DNA of 28,865 nucleotides from an uncultured Christensenella sp. Its GTDB lineage: Bacteria > Bacillota > Clostridia > Christensenellales > UBA3700. The DNA is taken from assembly GCA_910577795.1 (NCBI GenBank), contig CAJTNW010000007.1, positions 1-28,865 on the forward strand, written 5' to 3'. Shown here piece after piece: positions 14,863 to 21,763 of this stretch (its first letter is position 1; each line of letters begins with the position of its first letter). The position numbers were made by a program, and so were the translations under genes. The notes under the pieces are model-generated. The model did not search any database. It was given only the letters and a program-made list of their open reading frames with translations, and was not told the origin of the DNA.

Positions 14863-15993
14863 TTACTTTTGCAATAATTGTTTTGCAATATTTCTTGCTA
14901 GCAAATCAACTTCAAAAATGCCATCCAATGTAATTTCATTTTTAACTTCAACTTTAGCAAGTGTGTTATCTATTATATCCGGTATATCATAAAACCCTAT
15001 CTTATCATGTAAAAAAGCCTCTACCGCTATTTCATTTGCCCCGTTCATAATACAAGGATAATATCCACCTTTTTTTGCACATTGCATAGCAATTTCAAGA
15101 CAAGGAAAAACATTTAAATCAGGTTTTTCAAAAGTCAAACTACCAACAGATGTCAAATCCAATTCCGGCAATTTAGTACCGATTTTTAGCGGATAAGTTA
15201 GTGCTAATTGAATAGGAATACGCATATCTGGATAAGATAATTCCGCTATAACACTATTATCATTATATGTAACCAAACTATGAATAATACTTTGTTTATG
15301 AATAACTACACTAATTTTTTCAGCAGGCATATTAAACAGATGTTTTGCCTCTATTATCTCAAGACCTTTGTTCATTAAAGTACTACTATCAATAGTAACT
15401 TTAGCGCCCATATTCCAAGTAGGGTGTTTTAATGCGTCACTTGCTTTAACATTAAGCAATTGCTCTTTTGTTTTACCTCTAAAAGCACCACCACTTGCAG
15501 TCAAAATCAAATTTTTTATATCCTTTGCCTTGCCATAATTGCTTGACTGCCATATAGCACTATGCTCAGAGTCAACTGGAAAAATATTTACTCCCTTCTC
15601 TTTTGCTAAAGCCATTACTAAATCACCGCCAGCAACTAATGTTTCCTTATTTGCAAGGGCAATATCTTTGCCAGCCTTAATTGCACAAATTGTTGGTAGT
15701 AATCCGCTTATTCCCACCATTGCAGTAACAACAATACTACCTAAAGGCACAGAAACTAATTCCTCGCTAGAGCCTAACATTACTGCACCATTTAGTTCGC
15801 ACTTTTCTCGTGCTGACTTATCATTGACAAACACATATTGTGGTTTAAATTCGGCTATTTGTTTATTAAACAATTGGATATTAGAATTGCAGGACATACC
15901 AACAACTCTAAATAAATTAGGATATGTTTTAACTATGTCAAGAGTTTGTCTTCCTATTGACCCAGTTGAGCCTAAAATAATTATTTCTTTCAT
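14863..15993 (-). CDS. dxr: 1-deoxy-D-xylulose-5-phosphate reductoisomerase
   Basis: This 376-residue NADPH-dependent enzyme makes methylerythritol phosphate, the committed step of the MEP pathway. GSTGSIGRQTLDIV at the N-terminus is the nucleotide-binding loop. DSEHSAIWQ, LTASGGAFRG and HPTWNMGAKVTIDSSTLMNK supply metal and substrate residues. The length is slightly short of the usual 380-400 but complete. GAGGAAG precedes the ATG. It lies between cdsA and rseP, as usual in Firmicutes. A copy of the AAAATCGGTAYTA word lies in the coding sequence as Lys-Ile-Gly-Thr-Lys. Confidence 0.97.
   Translation of the reverse strand: MKEIIILGSTGSIGRQTLDIVKTYPNLFRVVGMSCNSNIQLFNKQIAEFKPQYVFVNDKSAREKCELNGAVMLGSSEELVSVPLGSIVVTAMVGISGLLPTICAIKAGKDIALANKETLVAGGDLVMALAKEKGVNIFPVDSEHSAIWQSSNYGKAKDIKNLILTASGGAFRGKTKEQLLNVKASDALKHPTWNMGAKVTIDSSTLMNKGLEIIEAKHLFNMPAEKISVVIHKQSIIHSLVTYNDNSVIAELSYPDMRIPIQLALTYPLKIGTKLPELDLTSVGSLTFEKPDLNVFPCLEIAMQCAKKGGYYPCIMNGANEIAVEAFLHDKIGFYDIPDIIDNTLAKVEVKNEITLDGIFEVDLLARNIAKQLLQK
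15174..15186 (-). repeat. Copy 4 of the AAAATCGGTAYTA word (within dxr)
   Basis: The minus strand reads AAAATCGGTACTA, within codons for Lys-Ile-Gly-Thr-Lys of Dxr, in the same reading frame as the ribF copy. Confidence 0.55.
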
Positions 15994-16087
15994 ACTTCCT
16001 CATTTATCACAATAGATTATGTTTTATTTTTTAAAATTTGTCAATTTACAACAATTAATCTCGATTTTCAAAGGGTTTTTACTTATA

Positions 16088-17014
16088 TTAAGCAATATTT
16101 AATGAAAATTCTATAACAGCAAAAACCATATACATTACTGGAATAACTGCCAAAAAACTATCTATTCTATCCATAACACCACCATGTCCGGGGAATAGAT
16201 TTCCATAGTCCTTTATTCCAATTTTTCTTTTTATAATACTTGCTGCTAAATCTCCAAATTCTGCAATAACACTGCAAATTGCACCCAATGGCAACAATAC
16301 TGCTAAATTTAATGGGATATTTGCAAATATGCTATTTAATTCGTTTGGCATATAACTAAATAAGTTAAATTGGCAAAACATTAAGTAAGATATTACCATA
16401 CCTAAAATACCGCCAATAACTCCACCTACTGCACCGCTTATAGTTTTTTTAGGGCTAATTTTTGGGCATAATTTTGGACCTTTGCAAGTTACACCTATAA
16501 AATATGCCATAGTATCTGTCATAACAACTACTGCAAAGGTAGAAAAAATACTAAATAGTCCCATTGAACTATGGTTCATTATAACCAATATACTCATTAT
16601 TAAAATTGGATAAACCATATTAAATACAGTAGCACCAACATCTGCAATATTATATTTTTCGTGCTTTATTACCAAAATAATTAAACTTATAATTGTACAA
16701 GTAGCCAAAGTTATAACTAAACCTAACTCGCTAAAAAAGTATATTAATGGATAAATAATTACCATACAAATAATAATTGGTAAAAGCATAGGTTGTAATT
16801 TAAATTCTTTTACTCTTATGCTACCATCACTTACTTCTATTATTGCTTTATTAATACTTTTCTTTTTTAAACTTTTATACATTTCATAACCGCCAACAAT
16901 AGCAAATGCCATAATTAGCAAATCTGTTATTATTAGCGAATACATTCTTAACCAAAAAACACATGATAAAATTACTGCAAGCATAATAACTGCTGTAATA
17001 ATTCTTTTTATCAT
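16088..17014 (-). CDS. cdsA: Phosphatidate cytidylyltransferase
   Basis: This 308-residue polytopic membrane enzyme makes CDP-diacylglycerol from phosphatidate and CTP. The C-terminal signature is clear: GDLAASIIKRKIGIKDYGN followed by LFPGHGGVMDRIDS. About eight hydrophobic segments are present. A hydrophilic insert (about residues 47-75, with SLKKKSINKAII and DGSIRVKEFK) separates the first membrane segments from the rest; it is longer than I would expect and may be lineage-specific. The ATG at 17012-17014 has GGGAGG upstream and lies one base after the uppS stop, so the two are tightly coupled. The gap of about 94 bases to dxr holds no clear promoter or terminator. Confidence 0.95.
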   Translation of the reverse strand: MIKRIITAVIMLAVILSCVFWLRMYSLIITDLLIMAFAIVGGYEMYKSLKKKSINKAIIEVSDGSIRVKEFKLQPMLLPIIICMVIIYPLIYFFSELGLVITLATCTIISLIILVIKHEKYNIADVGATVFNMVYPILIMSILVIMNHSSMGLFSIFSTFAVVVMTDTMAYFIGVTCKGPKLCPKISPKKTISGAVGGVIGGILGMVISYLMFCQFNLFSYMPNELNSIFANIPLNLAVLLPLGAICSVIAEFGDLAASIIKRKIGIKDYGNLFPGHGGVMDRIDSFLAVIPVMYMVFAVIEFSLNIA

Positions 17015-17015
17015 A

Positions 17016-17702
17016 TCAAACCCTCCCAAACCTTCTGTCTCTTTTATTATATTGTTTTATAATTTCGTCAACAGTTTTTCCATCAAAATCTGGCCACAAT
17101 GTATCCAAAAACAACATTTCAGAATACGATAACTGCCATAACATAAAATTAGATAACCTTACTTCTCCACTAGACCTAACCATCAAATCCGGGTCAGGAA
17201 TATCCGCTGTGTACAAATTGCTGGATATATTTTGTTTATTTACTTCAAGCCCTTTATCTATTAACTTTTTAACAGCATAAACTATTTCGTCTCTTCCGCC
17301 ATAATTTATACCCAAGTTTACCACCATTCCATCATTGCCGTCACATAATTTCATATTACTTTCCAAAGCAATTCTTACATTATCAGGAAGTTCGGATAAA
17401 TTACCCATACATCTTATAATAAAGTTTCTTTTAGCATATTTAGGTATTTCACTTTTAGCAAATTTTTCAAGCATACTAAACAAAGTTTTTATTTCTTCTT
17501 TAGGACGTGACCAGTTTTCTGTACTAAACGCATAAAAAGATACAACTTGCACACCTTTTTCATAACAAGCCTCCACTACTCTTCGCATGCTAGTTACACC
17601 TTCTCTGTGTCCAACACTTCTTGGCAAATGCTTATTTTTTGCCCATCTGCCATTGCCGTCCATAATAAAAGCAATGTGCTTAGGTATTTTTAATTCTTCC
17701 AT
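17016..17702 (-). CDS. uppS: Isoprenyl (undecaprenyl) diphosphate synthase
   Basis: This 228-residue cis-prenyltransferase builds the C55 lipid carrier for peptidoglycan and other wall polymers. FIMDGNGRWA near the N-terminus has the catalytic Asp. GHREG, YAFSTENWSRP and DLMVRSSGEVRLSNFMLWQ are the other family blocks, and the length is normal. The ribosome binding site is a close-set GAGG four bases before the ATG. It is the first gene of its operon, with a strong promoter 60-90 bases upstream. Confidence 0.96.
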   Translation of the reverse strand: MEELKIPKHIAFIMDGNGRWAKNKHLPRSVGHREGVTSMRRVVEACYEKGVQVVSFYAFSTENWSRPKEEIKTLFSMLEKFAKSEIPKYAKRNFIIRCMGNLSELPDNVRIALESNMKLCDGNDGMVVNLGINYGGRDEIVYAVKKLIDKGLEVNKQNISSNLYTADIPDPDLMVRSSGEVRLSNFMLWQLSYSEMLFLDTLWPDFDGKTVDEIIKQYNKRDRRFGRV

Positions 17703-17760
17703 AAAACCTCAACTTTAATTAAAAAATGTTAGTTAATAACAAATTAATCTAAACAATATA

Positions 17761-17789
17761 ATTATACTACTTTTAACAAAAATAATCAA
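17761..17789 (-). promoter_or_regulatory. Promoter of the uppS-cdsA-dxr-rseP-ispG cluster
   Basis: TTGATT (17784-17789), a 17-bp spacer and TATAAT (17761-17766) read on the minus strand. The predicted start is near 17754, about 52 bases before the uppS ATG. Confidence 0.8.
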
Positions 17790-17883
17790 GAGGATAAATT
17801 AATTATGCACCATTTAGTATATAAAATATATAAATTTTATAATAATTATTCTTAAAAGCACAAACCTTTTATATAAAACTCAT

Positions 17884-17912
17884 AAAAAAAGATAGCAAAA
17901 AATGCTATCTTT
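17884..17912 (-). terminator. Intrinsic terminator after the frr transcript
   Basis: A 10-bp stem (17888-17897 with 17903-17912) and a short A/T loop are followed on the minus strand by seven T. It overlaps the stop codon of the 65-codon gene. Confidence 0.85.
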
Positions 17913-18108
17913 AAATATTCATCAAAAACTTTGCTGTAATCAAGGTAACAATTTTATCCTTAATATCTACTCTTACAACTAGTTTTGTATCGTACTTATG
18001 TCTATCGTCTTGAGTATTTTCAGTTTCGTACACAGTATATCCCATATTTTGCAGTGCTTCTTTTGCCTCATCAAATGGCATACCTATATAACTTCTTTTA
18101 TCAAACAC
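17911..18108 (-). CDS. Small protein of unknown function, coupled to frr
   Basis: This 65-residue protein follows frr and overlaps its last codons by eight bases. The start is a GTG at 18106-18108, with GAGG from the end of frr about seven bases upstream, so it is probably translated by coupling. The sequence contains IGMPFDEAKEALQNMGYTV followed by two short strands (KLVVRVDIKD and KIVTLITAKF). It is an alpha/beta pattern that superficially resembles PASTA-like or peptidase-inhibitor-I78-like modules, but I cannot assign it to either. It has no signal peptide and no Cys. The terminator starts at its stop codon, which supports it as the true last gene of the frr transcript. Confidence 0.7.
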   Translation of the reverse strand: MFDKRSYIGMPFDEAKEALQNMGYTVYETENTQDDRHKYDTKLVVRVDIKDKIVTLITAKFLMNI

Positions 18109-18676
18109 TCATAACCTCTTTTTCTTTATCGCTAGTTATTTTTTCAACTATAGCAACTTGTTCTGCCAATTTTTTGTCAACATCCTTTTCGTAAATTGCA
18201 CAGTCATCTTCAGAAATTGCAGAGTCTTTTTTCATCTTTTTAACTTGTTCGTTAATATCACGTCTTGCGTTTCTTAAAACAACTTTACAGTTTTCGCTAG
18301 TTGATTTAATTTGTTTAACTAAATCACGGCGACGTTCCTCAGTAAGTTCTGGAAAAACCAAACGAATAACTTTGCCATCACTATTTGGAGTTATACCAAT
18401 ATTTGCAGCAGTAATTGCTTTTTCAATAGCCTTAACGCAACTTGCATCCCAAGGTGAAATAACTAAAAGCCTAGCCTCTGGTATACTAATATTTGCCATT
18501 TGATTAATAGGTGTTTCTGTTCCGTAATAATCGGCTGTAATTTTATCCAATATATGAGCATTTGCTCTGCCTGCTTTCATACTTGCAAATTCATTTTTTA
18601 AATTATTGATACATTTGTCCATTTTAGTTTCAAACTCATCAAAAAGTTCTAATATTTCCATACTTTCGTAAGCCAT
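18101..18676 (-). CDS. frr: Ribosome recycling factor
   Basis: This 191-residue protein splits post-termination ribosomes with EF-G. The long-helix domain begins with EFETKMDKCINNLKNEFASM and KAGRANAHILDKI. The central domain and C-terminal helices (LTEERRRDLVKQIK, NARRDINEQVKKMKKD) complete the family pattern. It is a few residues longer than the usual 185 because of a short N-terminal extension. GAGGTG precedes the ATG. Unlike many Firmicutes, where pyrH and frr share one transcript, here a 130-base gap holds a strong promoter for frr. Confidence 0.96.
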   Translation of the reverse strand: MAYESMEILELFDEFETKMDKCINNLKNEFASMKAGRANAHILDKITADYYGTETPINQMANISIPEARLLVISPWDASCVKAIEKAITAANIGITPNSDGKVIRLVFPELTEERRRDLVKQIKSTSENCKVVLRNARRDINEQVKKMKKDSAISEDDCAIYEKDVDKKLAEQVAIVEKITSDKEKEVMSV

Positions 18677-18714
18677 AATTTCACCTCATATTTATATTTA
18701 TTCTCTTTAGCACT

Positions 18715-18743
18715 ATTATACATTAATCTAAAAGTAAAATCAA
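18715..18743 (-). promoter_or_regulatory. Promoter of frr
   Basis: TTGATT (18738-18743), a 17-bp spacer and TATAAT (18715-18720) read on the minus strand, with a predicted start near 18708 and a leader of about 32 bases. Confidence 0.8.
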
Positions 18744-18806
18744 GAGTATTTTACAATTTAAACTAACCAATTAAAAATTAACAACAAAAATCAATTAAAA
18801 TATAAT

Positions 18807-19508
18807 TTATTTAATAATTGTACCAATTTTTTCGCCGTTAACTGCTTTAAGGATACTATCTTCTTCAGATAAAGCAAAAGCAATAACAGGAATTTTATTT
18901 TCCATACACAAACTAATTGCAGTTGTATCCATTGCATTCAAGCCTTTTTTAATTACATCAATATAAGCAATTTCATCAAACTTTTTAGCATCTGGGTTCT
19001 TTTTAGGGTCAGAATCATAAATACCATCTACATTTTTAGCAAGCAATAAAGCCTCTGCACCAATTTCCGCTGCTCTTAGTGCTGCGCCAGTATCTGTACT
19101 AAAATAAGGATTACCTGTACCACATGCAAAAATAACAACTCTGCCTTTTTCTAAGTGTCTCATAGCCTTACGCAAAATATAAGGTTCTGCTACTCTTGTA
19201 ATAGTAAGTGCAGTTTGAACTCTACAAGCAACACCATGTTTTTCAAGTGCATCTTGCATAGCAAGTGAGTTTATAACTGTTGCAAGCATACCCATGTGGT
19301 CAGCAGTAGTTCTATCCATATTAGAACCTTGTCTACCTCTCCAAAAGTTACCTCCGCCAATGATAATACCAACTTCAACACCATCATTTGCAACTTTTTT
19401 GATTTGTTTTACTACATAATCAATAACTGACTCATCTAGTCCAAATCCTTTTTCTCCAGCCAAAGCCTCACCACTTAATTTTATTATTACTCTTTTATAT
19501 TTTGCCAT
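18807..19508 (-). CDS. pyrH: UMP kinase
   Basis: This 233-residue amino-acid-kinase-fold enzyme phosphorylates UMP to UDP. RVIIKLSGEALAG at the N-terminus, GGGNFWRGRQG, and the ATP-site block GTGNPYFSTDTGAALRA followed by KNVDGIYDSDPKKNP are diagnostic. I place the start at 19506-19508, preceded by AAGGAG; a ten-codon upstream extension is not supported. It follows the rpsB-tsf terminator. Its own promoter is not clear: TTGAAA with a 16-17 bp spacer to an AT-rich TAAATA about 60-90 bases upstream is a weak candidate. Readthrough from tsf may also contribute. Confidence 0.96.
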   Translation of the reverse strand: MAKYKRVIIKLSGEALAGEKGFGLDESVIDYVVKQIKKVANDGVEVGIIIGGGNFWRGRQGSNMDRTTADHMGMLATVINSLAMQDALEKHGVACRVQTALTITRVAEPYILRKAMRHLEKGRVVIFACGTGNPYFSTDTGAALRAAEIGAEALLLAKNVDGIYDSDPKKNPDAKKFDEIAYIDVIKKGLNAMDTTAISLCMENKIPVIAFALSEEDSILKAVNGEKIGTIIK

Positions 19509-19607
19509 TGTTTTCTCCTTATTAAATATACTTTGCAAGTAAATTATTTACCTTTATACCTTATTATTTCAATTTTAATAAAATTTTTACTAAATATCCT
19601 ATACCTT

Positions 19608-19637
19608 AAAAAAAGGGAACAGAAAAAGTGTTCCCTT
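19608..19637 (-). terminator. Intrinsic terminator after rpsB-tsf
   Basis: A 9-bp stem AAGGGAACA (19613-19621) with TGTTCCCTT (19629-19637) and a 7-base loop are followed on the minus strand by a T-run (19608-19614). It lies 20 bases after the tsf stop. Confidence 0.88.
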
Positions 19638-19657
19638 AATTTTATTTTTTTGAAAAA

Positions 19658-20503
19658 TTATTTCTTTTGAGCATCAATTTGTGCTTGAACTTCGCTTGCT
19701 AAATCTTCGCTCTTCTTTTCCAAACCTTCGCCCATTTCATAACGAACAAATGCAGAAATGCTACCATCTAAAATGTTTTTAACTGCTTTTTCGCCATCTT
19801 TAACAAATGGTTGCTCCAACAAACAAACATCTTTATAATATTTGTTAATTCTACCAACTACCATTTTGTCAACAATAGCCTCTGGTTTACCTTCATTTAA
19901 TGCTTGAGCACGTAAAATTTCTTTTTCTTTATCTAAAGCCTCAGTAGGAACATCCTCTTTTGCAAGATAAAGTGGGTTTGCAGCGGCAATTTGAAGTGCA
20001 ACATCGTGAGCAACATCTTCAGAACATGTACTCTCAAGCATAACACCAATTTTACCACCCATGTGAATATAACTTGTTACATTGCCATTAAATTTAGCAA
20101 ATCTTCTAACATTAATTTTTTCACCAATTTTAGCAATTGCCTCATGAACTAAATCATTAATGGCTTGAGCATTGTTTAAAGCATCAATATTTTCAACATT
20201 GTTATCAATAATATAGTTAGCAACTGTTTTTGCAAGGTCACTAAATTGCTCACCACGAGCAACGAAATCTGACTCACAGTTAACTTCAACTAAAACACCT
20301 GCATTACCTTTAGTCATAGCATATACAATACCTTGAGAAGCAATTTTATCTGCTCTTTTGCTTGCAGTAGCCATTCCTTTTTCACGAAGTAATTCAATAG
20401 CCTTTTCCATATCGCCATTAGCCTCTGTCAAAGCCTTTTTGCAGTCCATCATACCTACACCAGTTTTTGCTCTTAAAGCCATAACATCTTTATTAGTAAA
20501 CAT
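19658..20503 (-). CDS. tsf: Elongation factor Ts
   Basis: This 281-residue protein is the guanine nucleotide exchange factor for EF-Tu. The UBA-like N-terminus VMALRAKTGVGMMDCKKAL and the following EANGDMEKAIELLREKG are typical, as is VEVNCESDFVAR, the core-domain TDFVAR-type block, near residue 72. The length matches the family. TAGGAGG precedes the ATG at 20501-20503. It follows rpsB by 21 bases in the standard rpsB-tsf operon. Confidence 0.97.
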   Translation of the reverse strand: MFTNKDVMALRAKTGVGMMDCKKALTEANGDMEKAIELLREKGMATASKRADKIASQGIVYAMTKGNAGVLVEVNCESDFVARGEQFSDLAKTVANYIIDNNVENIDALNNAQAINDLVHEAIAKIGEKINVRRFAKFNGNVTSYIHMGGKIGVMLESTCSEDVAHDVALQIAAANPLYLAKEDVPTEALDKEKEILRAQALNEGKPEAIVDKMVVGRINKYYKDVCLLEQPFVKDGEKAVKNILDGSISAFVRYEMGEGLEKKSEDLASEVQAQIDAQKK

Positions 20504-20524
20504 ACAAAAATTACCTCCTAAAAA

Positions 20525-21313
20525 TTACTCTTCAACAGGAGCAGCAACTTCTGCCTCTGCCAAAGCCTTAGCCTCTGCCTCTTTAGCAGCCGCTTCTGCA
20601 GCAGCCTCAGCAGCCTCTGCATCATAAGCAATACCTTCTCTTGCCTCTATAACCGCATTAGCAATAACACTAGCAATTAATTTGATAGCACGAATTGCAT
20701 CGTCATTACCAGGAATTACATAATCAACCAATTCTGGGTCACAGTTAGTATCAACCAAACCAACAACTGGAATACCAAGTCTTTTTGCTTCTTTAACAGC
20801 AATTTCTTCTTTCTTTAGGTCAACTACAAACATAGCACCTGGAAGATTTTTCATCTCTTTAATACCGCCCAAGTTAGCCTCTAGTTTTTCTCTTTCTTCT
20901 TTAAGACCAGCAACTTCTTTTTTAGGCAATAAATCAAACTCACCAGTTACTTCCATTTGGTCTATCTTCTTAAGTCTATCAATTCTTGTTTTGATAGTTT
21001 TGAAGTTTGTCAAAGTACCACCAAGCCATCTGTTGTTCATATAGAACATACCGCATCTTTCAGCCTCTTCACGAACTGCATCTTGTGCTTGTTTTTTAGT
21101 GCCGACAAATAAAATGTCCTTACCACTTTTAGCAACATCTCTTACAAAAGCATAAGCCTCTTCAATTAGACCAACACTGATTTGCAAGTCAATAATGTGA
21201 ATATCATTTCTTGCTGCATAAATGTACTTACCCATTTTAGGGTTCCATCTTTTTGTTTGGTGTCCAAAGTGTACACCTGCCTCTAAAAGGCTTTTCATAG
21301 TTACAACTGCCAT
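20525..21313 (-). CDS. rpsB: 30S ribosomal protein S2
   Basis: This 262-residue protein is a component of the small subunit. LLEAGVHFGHQTKRWNPKM near the N-terminus, FVGTKKQAQDAV, NNRWLGGTLTNFKTI and PVVGLVDTNCDPE are S2 signatures. The last 30 or so residues are an Ala/Glu-rich low-complexity tail. The start at 21311-21313 is preceded by AGGAGG. An upstream in-frame ATG at 21346 lies inside a structured leader and lacks a ribosome binding site, so I reject it. The gene heads the rpsB-tsf operon. Confidence 0.97.
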   Translation of the reverse strand: MAVVTMKSLLEAGVHFGHQTKRWNPKMGKYIYAARNDIHIIDLQISVGLIEEAYAFVRDVAKSGKDILFVGTKKQAQDAVREEAERCGMFYMNNRWLGGTLTNFKTIKTRIDRLKKIDQMEVTGEFDLLPKKEVAGLKEEREKLEANLGGIKEMKNLPGAMFVVDLKKEEIAVKEAKRLGIPVVGLVDTNCDPELVDYVIPGNDDAIRAIKLIASVIANAVIEAREGIAYDAEAAEAAAEAAAKEAEAKALAEAEVAAPVEE

Positions 21314-21337
21314 TTTAATATCCTCCTGTTTTTCTTC

Positions 21338-21396
21338 CTTACGCATCCTAAATCATTCAAACTAATTAAAGCACAGAGAACGATTTCAGCGTTAAG
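21338..21396 (-). promoter_or_regulatory. Structured 5' leader of rpsB-tsf (possible autoregulatory element)
   Basis: On the minus strand the leader can fold into two stacked stems. The outer stem is CTTAACGC (21389-21396) with GCGTAAG (21338-21344), one bulged A. The inner stem is AAATCGTTC (21378-21386) with GAATGATTT (21350-21358), 9 bp with one G-U pair. They enclose a 19-base loop. The structure starts about 13 bases after the predicted transcript start and ends before the ribosome binding site. Its place suggests ribosomal-protein feedback control, but I do not match it to a named leader family. Confidence 0.55.
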
Positions 21397-21415
21397 TGTA
21401 TTTTTGGCTATTGCA

Positions 21416-21444
21416 ATTATAGCATATAGCATATAATAATGCAA
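21416..21444 (-). promoter_or_regulatory. Promoter of rpsB-tsf
   Basis: TTGCAT (21439-21444), a 17-bp spacer and TATAAT (21416-21421) read on the minus strand, with a predicted start near 21409 and a leader of about 95 bases. Confidence 0.85.
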
Positions 21445-21645
21445 ATGTTTTTATATAATTTAAATAAATTATTTTTTAATGCTACATTATATAAAGTTTT
21501 TTATTGTTTGTAGATTTTAATCCAATTATTATATTGAATAAGATTTTCATCGCTAAAAACTACATTAGTTATTGTATTATAAACAATTTTATTGAGTTTA
21601 AATATCTTAGCAAAACTAATCAAAAAATTAATAGATTTTTAAAAA
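21445..21645. other. AT-rich intergenic stretch without a convincing gene
   Basis: This is the gene-free remainder between the rpsB promoter and the repeat word/terminator after the lipoprotein gene. It is very AT-rich. It has one minus-strand open frame of about 40 codons (21501-21623) without an ATG or a ribosome binding site, and no hairpin I would call. Confidence 0.6.
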
Positions 21646-21658
21646 TAATACCGATTTT
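21646..21658 (-). repeat. Copy 5 of the AAAATCGGTAYTA word (intergenic)
   Basis: The minus strand reads AAAATCGGTATTA about 15 bases past the T-run of the lipoprotein-gene terminator. Confidence 0.6.
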
Positions 21659-21672
21659 TGTAGGATTATTGC

Positions 21673-21702
21673 AAAAAAAATGCAGAGCCTTAAACTCTGC
21701 AT
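21673..21702 (-). terminator. Intrinsic terminator after the lipoprotein gene
   Basis: An 8-bp stem (ATGCAGAG with CTCTGCAT) and a 7-base loop are followed on the minus strand by eight T (21673-21680). Confidence 0.88.
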
Positions 21703-21763
21703 ATTAAAAATTTTTTAATAAAAATTATTATCAATTTTTACTCACTTTCACATAAATAAGATA

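Noticed and set aside
21314..21346. Upstream ATG extending S2 by 11 residues
   Set aside because: It lies next to or within the leader stem, lacks a ribosome binding site, and S2 proteins normally start at the MAVVTMKSLLEAG position.
21501..21623. Minus-strand open frame of about 40 codons in the rpsB upstream region, ending NNWIKIYKQ
   Set aside because: It has only a TTG start, no ribosome binding site, a stop just upstream and very AT-rich content. It could be a gene remnant, but the evidence is too weak.
21504..21707. Plus-strand open frame of 67 codons in the same gap
   Set aside because: It runs through the minus-strand terminator hairpin, has no ribosome binding site and lies opposite the general direction of transcription; it looks like chance.
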